Assembly (NCBI RefSeq): GCF_010730195.1
Contig: NZ_AP022613.1
Span: forward strand, 6,138,001 to 6,202,000
Length of the DNA: 64,000 bases
DNA from: Mycobacterium conspicuum
GTDB taxonomy: Bacteria > Actinomycetota > Actinomycetes > Mycobacteriales > Mycobacteriaceae
Direction: 5' to 3'
A model generated the notes under the pieces. The model had not been told where the DNA came from, searched no databases, and worked only from the letters and a program-made list of their open reading frames with translations. Positions 1 to 7,478 of the stretch are shown piece by piece; the stretch's first letter is position 1, and every line of letters begins with the position of its first letter. Made by a program: the position numbers and the translations under genes.

Positions 1-266
1 TTGGCGTAGGTGCTGCCCGCGGTCGCCAGCGCCGTGGCGAACTCGTCGTGGAAGGCCGCCGCCTTGCTGAGCAGCGCGTGGTACTGCTGGCCGTATCCGC
101 CGAACAGTTTGGCGATGGCCTCCGACACCTCGTCTTTGGCGGCCGCCACCAACGCGGTGGTGGGGCCGGCCGTGTTTGCGTTGACGTCGGTGAGCGCCGA
201 TCGGATCTTGCCCAGATCGGCGGCGACCGCCGCCAATAGCTCTGGGGCAGTTACCAGATACGCCAT
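1..266 (-). CDS. PE family protein, N-terminal part (runs off left edge)
   Basis: The reverse strand reads from an ATG at 266 to the window edge without a stop, giving 88 residues. It begins MAYLVTAPELLAAVAADLG and contains the family's Pro-Glu (APELL), the YGQQY segment and a helical AAAFHDEFA stretch. This is the typical PE domain, about 100 residues and exported by ESX type VII systems, usually with a PPE or Esx partner. Whether a C-terminal extension follows cannot be seen. By position next to an Rv0161-like gene it may correspond to the PE3/PE4 genes of M. tuberculosis; that is inference from synteny. It is divergent from the next gene across 186 bp. Confidence 0.85.
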   Translation of the reverse strand, partial: MAYLVTAPELLAAVAADLGKIRSALTDVNANTAGPTTALVAAAKDEVSEAIAKLFGGYGQQYHALLSKAAAFHDEFATALATAGSTYA

Positions 267-452
267 CTCCCCGTCCCTCCCGACCGACCCGTAACCGCGG
301 GTATGAGGTATTAACTGAGGGTAAGGCCGTCGTGGCCGGATTTCCCGCGTTTGCCCCAGCGGGTTGCGCTTGAGGCCGGTAGGCACCGCAGAAATTATGG
401 ACTAGTGTCTAGAAAAGTTTTGTGCGTTCACAGCGAGGGACGGAGCACACTC

Positions 453-1553
453 ATGGCGATCCGCGTCGCGCACGTCGGCACCGGGAACGTCGGCGGGCTG
501 GCCCTGACCGAACTCATCACCAATCCGGCGTTCGAATTGACCGGGGTGTGCGTGTCGACGCCGGAGAAGGTGGGTCGCGACGCCGGCGCGCTGTGCGGCG
601 TGGGGCTGGACGCCTCGACGGTCACCGGTATCACGGCCGTCGGCGACCTCGACGCGCTGTTGGCCACCAAGCCCGACTGCGTCGTCTACTGCGCCATGGG
701 CGACACCCGGCTGCCCGACGCGATGGCCGACGTCATGAAGATCCTCGCCGCCGGCATCAACGTGGTCGGATCGTCGCCCGGACTGCTGCAATATCCGTGG
801 GGCGTCATGCCGGAGAAGTACATCTCGCGCGTGGAAGATGCTGCCCGGCAAGGCAATTCGAGCATCTTCATCAGCGGTGTGGACCCGGGCTTCGCCAACG
901 ACCTGATTCCGTTCGCCCTGGCCGGGACCTGTCAGCGCATCGAACAGGTGCGCTGCATGGAGATTCACGATTACGCGTCCTACAACGGCGCGGAGGTCAT
1001 GTACTACATGGGGTTCGCCCGGCCCATGGACGAGATTCCGATGCTGCTGCAGCCGGGCGTTTTGAGCATCGCGTGGGGCACGGCGATCCGTCAGCTGGCG
1101 GCCGGGCTCGGCATCGAGGTCGACGAGATCAAGGAGTCCTACCAGCGCGAGCCGGCGCCGGAAGACTTCGACATCGCGATCGGACACGTGGCCAAGGGCA
1201 CGCTGGCCGTGCTGCAGTTCGAGATCTGCGGCATGGTCAAGGGCCATCCCGCGATCGTCATCGAACACGTCACCCGGCTGCGGCCCGACCTGCGGCCCGA
1301 CCTGCCGCAGCCCGCCTCGGGCGACGGGTCGTATCGCGTCGAGATCACCGGCGAGCCGTCCTATGCGGTCGACATCATTCCCAGCAGCCGCAAGGGCGAC
1401 CACAACCACGCCGCGATCGCCGGCGCCGCCGGCCGCATCGTCAACGCCATCCCGGCGGTGATCGCCGCGCCGCCGGGGATCCGGACCACGCTGGACCTGC
1501 CGCTGGTCACGGGCAAGGGCCTGTATGCGCCAAAAGCCTTGGTGGCTCAATAA
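453..1553 (+). CDS. DapB-like NAD(P)-dependent dehydrogenase (amine-dehydrogenase-like family)
   Basis: A 366-residue protein with an N-terminal Rossmann fold (VAHVGTGNVGG at residues 4-14) and the layout of the actinobacterial dihydrodipicolinate-reductase-like family. These are NAD(P)H-linked oxidoreductases of mostly unknown substrate, not the lysine-pathway DapB. The ATG at 453 was chosen because GAGGGACGGAG lies just upstream and the Rossmann motif follows at once; the frame is open further upstream but reads as non-protein. A paralogue lies at 45531-46664, and both end in a similar AIPAV..APPG...LDLPLVTG segment. The SDR 20 bp downstream suggests a two-gene operon. A CTAG-N3-CTAG motif at 402-412 could be an operator; this is weak. 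The substrate is unknown. Confidence 0.8.
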   Translation: MAIRVAHVGTGNVGGLALTELITNPAFELTGVCVSTPEKVGRDAGALCGVGLDASTVTGITAVGDLDALLATKPDCVVYCAMGDTRLPDAMADVMKILAAGINVVGSSPGLLQYPWGVMPEKYISRVEDAARQGNSSIFISGVDPGFANDLIPFALAGTCQRIEQVRCMEIHDYASYNGAEVMYYMGFARPMDEIPMLLQPGVLSIAWGTAIRQLAAGLGIEVDEIKESYQREPAPEDFDIAIGHVAKGTLAVLQFEICGMVKGHPAIVIEHVTRLRPDLRPDLPQPASGDGSYRVEITGEPSYAVDIIPSSRKGDHNHAAIAGAAGRIVNAIPAVIAAPPGIRTTLDLPLVTGKGLYAPKALVAQ

Positions 1554-1573
1554 ATTCACGCGAAGGAGCTCTT

Positions 1574-2314
1574 ATGGGACGGGTTGACGGCAAGGTAGCG
1601 CTGATCAGTGGCGCCGCCGGCGGCATGGGCGCCGAGGATGCGCGCCTGCTGGTCGAGGAGGGCGCCAAGGTGGTGATCGGCGACATCCTCGACGACAAGG
1701 GCAAGGCGCTGGCCGACGAGCTCGGCGACGCCGCGCGCTACGTGCACCTCGACGTCACCCAGCCCGACCAGTGGGACGCCGCCGTCGCGACCGCCGTCGG
1801 CGAGTTCGGCAAGCTCAACGTGTTGGTCAACAACGCGGGAACGGTTGCGCTGGGCCCGCTAAAGGACTTCAAGCTGGACAAGTGGCAGAAGGTGATTGAC
1901 GTCAACCTGACCGGCACCTTCCTGGGCATGCGGGCGGCCGTCGAGCCGATGACCGCGGCCGGCGGCGGCTCGATCATCAACGTCTCGTCGATCGAGGGCC
2001 TGCGCGGCGCGCCGATGGTGCACCCGTACGTCGCGTCCAAGTGGGGCGTGCGCGGGCTGGCGAAGTCGGCGGCGCTGGAGTTGGCGCCGTTGAACATTCG
2101 GGTGAATTCGATTCATCCCGGCTTCATCCGCACCCCGATGACGGCGCACCTGCCGGAGGACATGGTGACGATCCCGCTGGGGCGTCCGGGCCAGGTCCGC
2201 GAGGTCGCGACGTTCGTGCTGTTCCTGGCCAGCGACGAGTCGTCCTATGCGACCGGCAGCGAGTTCGTCATGGACGGTGGGCTGATCACCGACGTGAACC
2301 ACAAGGACTTCTAG
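1574..2314 (+). CDS. SDR-family oxidoreductase, 3-alpha/20-beta-hydroxysteroid dehydrogenase-like
   Basis: A 246-residue classical short-chain dehydrogenase. It has the cofactor motif SGAAGGMG near residues 12-19, NNAG near 86-89, catalytic Ser in NVSSIEG, and the YVASK catalytic Tyr/Lys pair. It closely resembles the M. tuberculosis Rv2002 (FabG3) type, including the C-terminal ATGSEFVMDGG, so a hydroxysteroid or 3-oxoacyl substrate is plausible; the true substrate is not shown. The start has a good ribosome site (GAAGGAG, 1562-1568). It follows the DapB-like gene by 20 bp, probably in the same transcript. A strong hairpin follows the stop. Confidence 0.88.
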   Translation: MGRVDGKVALISGAAGGMGAEDARLLVEEGAKVVIGDILDDKGKALADELGDAARYVHLDVTQPDQWDAAVATAVGEFGKLNVLVNNAGTVALGPLKDFKLDKWQKVIDVNLTGTFLGMRAAVEPMTAAGGGSIINVSSIEGLRGAPMVHPYVASKWGVRGLAKSAALELAPLNIRVNSIHPGFIRTPMTAHLPEDMVTIPLGRPGQVREVATFVLFLASDESSYATGSEFVMDGGLITDVNHKDF

Positions 2315-2325
2315 ACTCGGTTCGT

Positions 2326-2387
2326 CGCCGAGCGTGAACTCAGGGCGAGAATTCGCCCGATTTCTCGCCGCCCGTGCACGCTCGGCG
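2326..2387. repeat. Nested inverted repeat (hairpin) in intergenic gap
   Basis: A perfect 11-bp outer inverted repeat (CGCCGAGCGTG at 2326-2336, its complement at 2377-2387) encloses an inner perfect 8-bp repeat (GGCGAGAA at 2344-2351, TTCTCGCC at 2362-2369). It starts 12 bp after the SDR stop and ends 11 bp before the next start. It could terminate or attenuate transcription, although it lacks a U-tract, or it could be a copy of an interspersed palindromic repeat. I saw no second copy in the window. Confidence 0.7.
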
Positions 2388-2398
2388 TAGGAGGAGTC

Positions 2399-3745
2399 GT
2401 GTCGATGCTGCACCGCCTGGCTGATGTGGTCGGGTCGAGCCACGTCGTCACCGATCCTGACGTCCTGGCCGGCCGCAGCGTCGATCACACCGGGCGTTAT
2501 AGTGGGCGCGCGAGCGCGTTGGTGCGGCCGGGTTCGGCTCTGGAGGTCGCTTCGGTGCTGCGGGTGTGCCGCGACGCCGGCGCGCACGTCACCGTGCAGG
2601 GCGGGCGGACTTCGCTGGTGGCGGGAACCGTCCCGGAGCACGACGACGTGCTGCTGTCGACCGAAAGGCTTTGTGCTGTTGGCGATGTCGATGTGATCGA
2701 GCGCCGGGTGTTGGTCGGGTCCGGCGCCACGTTGGCGGCCGTGCAGCACGCCGCCGCTGCCGCGGGGCTGGTGTTCGGGGTGGATCTGGCGGCGCGCGAC
2801 ACGGCGACGGTCGGTGGCATGGCGTCGACGAACGCGGGCGGGCTGCGGACGGTGCGCTACGGCAACATGGGCGAGCAGGTCCTCGGGTTAGAGGTGGCGC
2901 TGCCCGATGGTTCGCTGCTGCACCGGGACAGCCGGGTGCGCAGCGACAACACCGGCTATGATCTGCCTTCGATGTTCGTCGGCGCCGAAGGCACTTTGGG
3001 CGTGATCACCGCGTTGGACTTGCGGCTGCACCCGACGCCGTCGCATCGGGTGACGGCGGTGTGCGGGTTCGCCTCGCTGGAGGCGCTGGTCGAGGCCGGC
3101 CGGGTGTTTCGTGACGTGGACGGGATCGCGGCGCTGGAGTTGATCGACGGCCGGGCGGCGGCGCTGACCCGCGAGCATCTCGGCGTGGGCGCGCCCGTCG
3201 ACGGGGATTGGCTGTTGTTGGTGGAGCTGGCCGCCGACCACGATCAGACCGAGCGGCTCGCCGAGCTGCTCGACGGGGTTGAGCTGTGCGGTGAGCCGGC
3301 GGTGGGCGTGGATGTGGCTGCGCAGCAACGGTTGTGGCGGGTTCGCGAGGGTCTGGCGGAGGTGCTCGGCGTGTACGGGCCGCCGCTGAAGTTCGACGTT
3401 TCGCTGCCGCTGGCCGAGATCAGCGGATTCGCCTCGGAGGCAGTCGCTTTGATTGAGGCGCACGTGTCGGAGGCGCTGCCGGTGTTGTTCGGTCATATCG
3501 GTGAGGGCAACCTGCATCTCAACGTGCTGCGCGTCCCGGTCGAGCGGGAGGCGGCGTTGTACGCGCCGATGATGGATTTGATTGCGCGGTTTGGAGGCAA
3601 CGTTAGCTCCGAACATGGCGTTGGTAGCCGCAAGCGCGCTTATCTTGGGATGTCGCGGGGGCCGGTCGACGTCGCGGCGATGCGGAGCATCAAGGCCGCG
3701 CTGGATCCGACTGGATACCTTAATGCCGCAGTGCTTTTCGATTAG
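2399..3745 (+). CDS. FAD-linked oxidoreductase (GlcD / VAO family), Rv0161-like
   Basis: A 448-residue protein with an N-terminal PCMH-type FAD-binding domain (residues about 20-200, including TVQGGRTSLVAG and VGGMASTNAGG) and a C-terminal FAD-oxidase domain with the conserved GHIGEGNLHLNV and GGNVSSEHGVGS segments. This family oxidises 2-hydroxy acids such as lactate, glycolate or 2-hydroxyglutarate and passes electrons to a carrier. The length and its place beside a PE gene fit M. tuberculosis Rv0161. The GTG start at 2399 is supported by AGGAGG directly upstream. The substrate is not determined. A truncated NADAR gene abuts the stop codon with no gap. Confidence 0.85.
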   Translation: MSMLHRLADVVGSSHVVTDPDVLAGRSVDHTGRYSGRASALVRPGSALEVASVLRVCRDAGAHVTVQGGRTSLVAGTVPEHDDVLLSTERLCAVGDVDVIERRVLVGSGATLAAVQHAAAAAGLVFGVDLAARDTATVGGMASTNAGGLRTVRYGNMGEQVLGLEVALPDGSLLHRDSRVRSDNTGYDLPSMFVGAEGTLGVITALDLRLHPTPSHRVTAVCGFASLEALVEAGRVFRDVDGIAALELIDGRAAALTREHLGVGAPVDGDWLLLVELAADHDQTERLAELLDGVELCGEPAVGVDVAAQQRLWRVREGLAEVLGVYGPPLKFDVSLPLAEISGFASEAVALIEAHVSEALPVLFGHIGEGNLHLNVLRVPVEREAALYAPMMDLIARFGGNVSSEHGVGSRKRAYLGMSRGPVDVAAMRSIKAALDPTGYLNAAVLFD

Positions 3746-3997
3746 GCGGCCATCCACGGGTGGGAACCGCAGCGGTTCGCTGTCATGGAAGAGATCGTCA
3801 CCGCCAAGTTCGTAAATAATCTCGACCTCGCCGGCAAGCTGCGTGGGACCGCCGGCAGCGTGCTGGTGGAAGGAAACGACTGGCACGACCAGACCTGGGG
3901 CTCCTGCCGGTGCGCCGCGCACCGCGCCGTTCCCGGCGCCAACGCGCTCGGCGTCATACTGATGAGCGTGCGGATGCGCCTTGAAAGCCGCCCGTGA
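3746..3997 (+). pseudogene. NADAR-family protein, C-terminal remnant
   Basis: The frame opening immediately after the TAG at 3743-3745 gives 83 residues matching the second half of NADAR (YbiA/DUF1768-like) proteins: HGWEPQRFAVMEEIV, AKFVNNLDL, LVEGNDWHDQTWGSC and NALGVILMSVR. Family members act on N-glycosidic bonds in riboflavin intermediates or ADP-ribosylated targets and are about 150-180 residues. The N-terminal half, including the SEHxFQAxK region, is missing, and an ATG at 3785 would give only 70 residues. I read it as a 5'-truncated remnant, with the break exactly at the end of the preceding gene. Expression of the stub is unlikely but not excluded. Confidence 0.75.
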
Positions 3998-4435
3998 ACC
4001 TGCGTCTTGGCTGATTCCGACGAACGTCTCAAACTGGCGAACCACGCTGCACAGCAGACGCTGAGCTGCAGGACGCCATACTCGAGGTTGCACTTACTTG
4101 GGCCGGCAGTCTCCTCGCAGCCACCGCGTTGTTCATTTCCTGCGCCGCATGAATCGGTTTGAACAACGATCCGAAAAAGGGCGTTATCTTTCCGAAGTAG
4201 GCAGCGCTGATCCTGCTCGTCGTCGTGATCGTCCGGGGAATGGAGTGATCGTTGCGTCCTGCGCATGACCCTCAACACGCACCAGCCCCCACCGTAGGAG
4301 CCAGCGGCAATCTCACTATCCGGCATATACCTAATTTCATTGCGTTGCAACGTATTACTTGAAATCACGAGTTCAATTGCATGCGCGGAAACCGGGCATG
4401 CCCCGGAGCAAGCAGCTCTGATAACGTGCGCGGAC
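3998..4435. other. Intergenic stretch with possible decayed coding fragments, no intact gene
   Basis: No gene-like frame persists here and base composition is less GC-rich than the surroundings, especially 4310-4380. Short protein-like pieces occur in different frames, for example ADSDERLKLANHAAQQTL from about 4010, an amphipathic piece ending TALFISCAA before the stop at 4150-4152, and a hydrophobic AALILLVVVIVRG piece just before 4250. I read this as the remains of one or more small membrane proteins broken by frameshifts and stops. That interpretation is inference. Confidence 0.4.
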
Positions 4436-4807
4436 ATGAAAATCGACACGTTTGTGCTGTTTGTGTTGCTAATTGTCTGGTTGGTCAGTGCCATCGTGGC
4501 GGCCACCATCGCCTACGGTCGCGAGCAAAGCGCGTGGACATGGGGGGTGGTCACTTTTCTTTTCCTCGGGCCAATCGGTCCCGACTTCGCTCTGATCGCA
4601 CCGCACGGCGCGGTTGAGGATGCGCAGGTTCTAGGCCGCCCAGATTCTCAGCCCAAAACCCCGGAGGGTCGCAGACACTTCGTTTGCCCGCGTTGTGTGG
4701 CCGATAACTACATTCCTGAGGCCGACACGAGCTATGAGTGCTGGCGCTGCTCTGAACATAGGCGCGTCAAGCCGAAACCGAGCAGCCAGGCATCCACTCC
4801 TGACTAG
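4436..4807 (+). CDS. Small membrane protein with C-terminal zinc ribbon, unrecognised
   Basis: A 123-residue protein. Residues about 5-27 (FVLFVLLIVWLVSAIVAATIA) form a clear membrane segment and residues about 34-50 a second, followed by a soluble tail with CPRC and CWRC about 20 residues apart, a probable zinc ribbon. The final part is rich in Lys, Pro and Ser. I do not recognise the family. It lies alone in a decayed, lower-GC region between the NADAR remnant and the TetR operon, so it may be imported. The ATG at 4436 is chosen because the membrane segment follows directly; there is no strong ribosome site. Confidence 0.55.
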   Translation: MKIDTFVLFVLLIVWLVSAIVAATIAYGREQSAWTWGVVTFLFLGPIGPDFALIAPHGAVEDAQVLGRPDSQPKTPEGRRHFVCPRCVADNYIPEADTSYECWRCSEHRRVKPKPSSQASTPD

Positions 4808-5125
4808 TGAGCTTCCACGCCTGACTACCTAGCGCGGCGGCGCTCCTTCTCTAGTTCCGTTGCGAATAGCAATGAAATCCGGTCTGCGTGTAGCGAAGCC
4901 TCAACCATCACTGGCCTGCTGTCCGCTGACGAAGCTATTGCTGGCCATCGCGGCACCGCGGCCGTCGTGCCCAACGGACACCGCTGCCCGGGCGCGATGC
5001 CACGGTGCGAACTTCGCCCACCGCAGCTATTGCCAAAGATGGATGATCAGGCACAACCGCTCCTTGCTATCAAGAAAGATGCGGGGATGTTGGCCTTGAC
5101 GCTCGGCAGAACGCGAACGGCCTTG
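4808..5125. other. Intergenic, no gene seen
   Basis: Open frames here (for example 4860-5099 and 4967-5263, both forward) have no recognisable domain, no ribosome site and unusual composition, and the second runs into the antisense of the TetR gene. No repeat, terminator or RNA gene could be identified. Confidence 0.5.
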
Positions 5126-5671
5126 CTAATCAGTCACTTTCATCCCCACCGCATGCCGCAGCTGCGCAAGGAACTGATCGGCATCATCACTGCGAACGAT
5201 GTAGTGCGAGATGGCAATCCGAATCACCGTGGCCGCCTTGACCGCGGCGTTGGGCCCGGGTAGGTGGCGTTCCAGGCCGGCGCGCATCTCTGGGATGACG
5301 CCGCCGACCTGCGAGATGACGTGCTCGGGTTCGACGTCGATCATCCGCACCCCGGAGTAGGAGTGCTGGTATTCGACGATGAATCGCAGCACGGCGTCGA
5401 GCTTGTCGGCGCCCTTTAGCCCGGCGGTCGCCTTGGCCAGGCCGGATTCGAAGACTTGCCGTTCGTAGCGCGAGAACGCCGACAGCAGTTCCTCTTTGGA
5501 GGCGAACCACCGGTACAGGGTGGGGCGCGAAACCCCTGCCTGCGCAGCGACTTCCGACAAGCTGAGCTTGGTTTTGCCGTTGCGGCCGAGCACCTCGGCG
5601 GTGGCCGACAGGATCCGCTGACGCGTTGTGCTGTCAGCGTCTGTCGCTGAAATAGCAGCGGGTTGGGTCAT
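5126..5671 (-). CDS. TetR-family transcriptional regulator
   Basis: A 181-residue protein with an N-terminal TetR helix-turn-helix at about residues 17-62 (RQRILSATAEVLG, SLSEVAAQAGVSRPTLYRWF, SKEEL) and a helical ligand-binding domain. It is the last gene of a three-gene operon: its ATG overlaps the TGA of the preceding thioesterase gene (ATGA). As the only TetR in the accessory catabolic region it is the natural candidate to bind the 25-bp TTTACAAA-N8-AAAGTGTCA sites at 7337, 7416 and 13776, with an acyl-CoA or related intermediate as possible inducer. That link is inferred from proximity only. Confidence 0.88.
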   Translation of the reverse strand: MTQPAAISATDADSTTRQRILSATAEVLGRNGKTKLSLSEVAAQAGVSRPTLYRWFASKEELLSAFSRYERQVFESGLAKATAGLKGADKLDAVLRFIVEYQHSYSGVRMIDVEPEHVISQVGGVIPEMRAGLERHLPGPNAAVKAATVIRIAISHYIVRSDDADQFLAQLRHAVGMKVTD

Positions 5672-6492
5672 GTCTGCCGCCCCGGGCGGGCCCGCACCAA
5701 CACCGACTGCTGAATCGCCCCGACCGCACCCCGCTCGTCGAACAGCGTGCCGATCGTCGTCCCGATGCCGTCCGGGCCGTAGCTGGTCTCGGCGCGAATG
5801 CCGATCCAGTCGCCGTCGGGAACGCGGAACACGTGCACGGCGAGGTCGGTATTCAAAAACGTCCACTTGCTGATGTCCAGCTTGCTGCCGATGCCGTTGG
5901 CGCAGTCGGCCACGGCGAACAGCCGCTCCAGCTGCGTCATGCTCTCGCCGTTGACGAGGTCCACCGTGGGGTTGATCCAGGACTCCCCGGGGCCCGGCGT
6001 CAGCGGCTCGGTCAGCCACAGCCACTCCAGGCTGTGCACGTAATTGCGGTCCCAATTCAACGGTTTCATGTCCCGGACGCGCGCTTCGGTCCGCGAACGG
6101 GGCAGAACGGCGTTCGAGTGCGCAATCGGCTCGGTGTCCTGGTGCTGCAACCGCCACCCGCTGGCGCGGGCCACCGGGCGGGGCTGCCCGTCGGGACCCG
6201 GCGCTAGCATCTCGGCGCTGACCAACTCGATCTGCTTGCCGCCGCGCTGCACCTGCGCGCTGACCCACAGGTCGCCCTCGGCCGGCACCCCGCCCAGCAG
6301 GTCGACGACGACCCGGGACAGCCGGGTGTCGTCGCGCTGCTCACACCGCTCCAGTGCCCGCACCAGCAGCGCCGAAACCGGACCGCCGTGCTGGATCGCC
6401 GACGACCAGGTGCCCCGGGCCAGGTCGGTCGCCTGGAATTTCTCGCCCAGCGCGTCCGAATCGTCGAGCAGCTCGTAATAGGAATCCGTCAC
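5668..6492 (-). CDS. Acyl-CoA thioesterase-like protein (TesB-type double hotdog)
   Basis: A 274-residue protein resembling the actinobacterial acyl-CoA thioesterase II/thioesterase-like superfamily, with two hotdog halves: an N-terminal half with AIQHGGPVSALLVRALE and a C-terminal half with LFAVADCANGIGS, TFLNTDLAVHVFR and AETSYGPDGIGTTIGTLFDERG. Members hydrolyse acyl-CoA to free acid and CoA. The GTG at 6492 is supported by AGAAGGGG just upstream. It lies 14 bp after the SMP-30 gene and overlaps the TetR start by 4 bp, so all three are probably co-transcribed. The acyl chain handled is unknown. Confidence 0.8.
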   Translation of the reverse strand: MTDSYYELLDDSDALGEKFQATDLARGTWSSAIQHGGPVSALLVRALERCEQRDDTRLSRVVVDLLGGVPAEGDLWVSAQVQRGGKQIELVSAEMLAPGPDGQPRPVARASGWRLQHQDTEPIAHSNAVLPRSRTEARVRDMKPLNWDRNYVHSLEWLWLTEPLTPGPGESWINPTVDLVNGESMTQLERLFAVADCANGIGSKLDISKWTFLNTDLAVHVFRVPDGDWIGIRAETSYGPDGIGTTIGTLFDERGAVGAIQQSVLVRARPGRQT

Positions 6493-6506
6493 ATGTCCCC
6501 TTCTCG

Positions 6507-7325
6507 TCAGGGCAGCCCGGCGCCCGGCGTGTCGACCAGCACGGCGTCCAGCTGCGAGAGTCGAGTGCCGACCAGGCGCTTCGGATACGCGTCGGTGCTC
6601 GACAACAGAAACAGTGTGCGCCGTTCGGGCCCGCCGAGCGCGCAGGCGATGGCGACGCGCTCGCCCATGTCGATGCGGTCGGTCACCTCGCCGCCCTCGA
6701 GGATCCGTTCGAATTGGTGCGCCACGGTCATCGCCGCCCACACCGCGCCGTCGGCGTCCAGCGCGATGCCGTCGGGCGGGCCGTCGAGGCCGTCGGCGAA
6801 GACCCGGCGGTCGCGCAGCGCGCCGTCCTCGGCGATGGTGAACGCGGTCAGCCGCCGGCCGGTCGACTCGGCGACGATCAGCGTCGCGCGGTCCTCACTG
6901 ATCACCATCCCGTTCGGGAACTCGAGGCCGTCGGCGACGACGACAGCGCGGTCGTCGGGGTCGAGGCGGACGATCACGCCGCCTTCGAATGCCTGTGATC
7001 CGATGTAGGCGCGCCCGGCGTCGTCGACGACCATGTCGCCGAGGCTGGCCGGCACCAGGTCGCTAAGATCGGCGATGGTGACGACGGTGTCACCGTCGTA
7101 GCGCAGCACCTGCCGGTTTTCGGTCGAGACGATGAGCAGCGACCCGTCCGGCCGGAACCCGAGGCCGGACGGCGAGTGTCCGGGCAGCGGCAGCGTGGTG
7201 AGCGCCCCGCCCAGCGTCGAGGTGTGGACGGCTTCCCCGAGCATGTCGGAGAACCACAGCAGGCCCTCGAACCACCGCGGGCCCTCGCCGAAGCAGAAGC
7301 CCTTGGCGAGTGGCTCGGGGATCAC
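6507..7325 (-). CDS. SMP-30/gluconolactonase/LRE-family protein
   Basis: A 272-residue six-bladed beta-propeller of the SMP-30 family. Metal-ligand motifs are visible: the Glu of GEGPRWFEG near residue 15, the Asn of FPNGMVIS and the Asp of DGPPDGIALD. Such proteins hydrolyse lactones. In a catabolic locus the job may be opening a lactone made by a monooxygenase; this is inference. The GTG start at 7325 is the earliest in-frame start placing the GEGPRW motif at its usual distance. It heads the operon with the thioesterase and TetR, and the 25-bp operator-like site begins 12 bp upstream of the start. Confidence 0.82.
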   Translation of the reverse strand: MIPEPLAKGFCFGEGPRWFEGLLWFSDMLGEAVHTSTLGGALTTLPLPGHSPSGLGFRPDGSLLIVSTENRQVLRYDGDTVVTIADLSDLVPASLGDMVVDDAGRAYIGSQAFEGGVIVRLDPDDRAVVVADGLEFPNGMVISEDRATLIVAESTGRRLTAFTIAEDGALRDRRVFADGLDGPPDGIALDADGAVWAAMTVAHQFERILEGGEVTDRIDMGERVAIACALGGPERRTLFLLSSTDAYPKRLVGTRLSQLDAVLVDTPGAGLP

Positions 7326-7336
7326 CCGCCCGCACC

Positions 7337-7361
7337 TTTACAAAACACCGCAAAAGTGTCA
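7337..7361 (+). promoter_or_regulatory. Operator-like 25-bp site, copy 1
   Basis: This matches TTTACAAA-N8-AAAGTGTCA. It lies 12 bp upstream of the SMP-30 start in the divergent gap. Two further copies with identical spacing sit at 7416-7440 and 13776-13800. The outer parts form an imperfect inverted repeat (TTACA near the left end, TGTCA at the right end), as expected for a dimeric repressor. Confidence 0.7.
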
Positions 7362-7415
7362 GGCAACGCGGGCTTCGGTGTCAATCTGCCCCCGTCCGCG
7401 TATATTTAGCCAAGC

Positions 7416-7440
7416 TTTACAAATCTTGAGCAAAGTGTCA
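7416..7440 (+). promoter_or_regulatory. Operator-like 25-bp site, copy 2
   Basis: The same TTTACAAA-N8-AAAGTGTCA pattern, 38 bp upstream of the TesB start. An AT-rich TATATT at 7401-7406 just before it could be a -10 element, which would place the site at or just after the transcription start. It shares CGCTGT immediately downstream with copy 3. Confidence 0.7.
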
Positions 7441-7478
7441 CGCTGTGCGATGAGCTGCCGACGAGAGATGGAGCGGAT

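Noticed and set aside
402..412. CTAG-N3-CTAG motif as an operator
   Set aside because: CTAG is itself palindromic, so the symmetry is weak, and no second copy or linked regulator was seen.
351..452. In-frame extension of the DapB-like gene to 351
   Set aside because: The extra 34 residues look non-protein, and the ribosome site and Rossmann fold support the ATG at 453.
4860..5263. Two small forward reading frames
   Set aside because: No ribosome site, no domain, and the second overlaps antisense TetR coding sequence.
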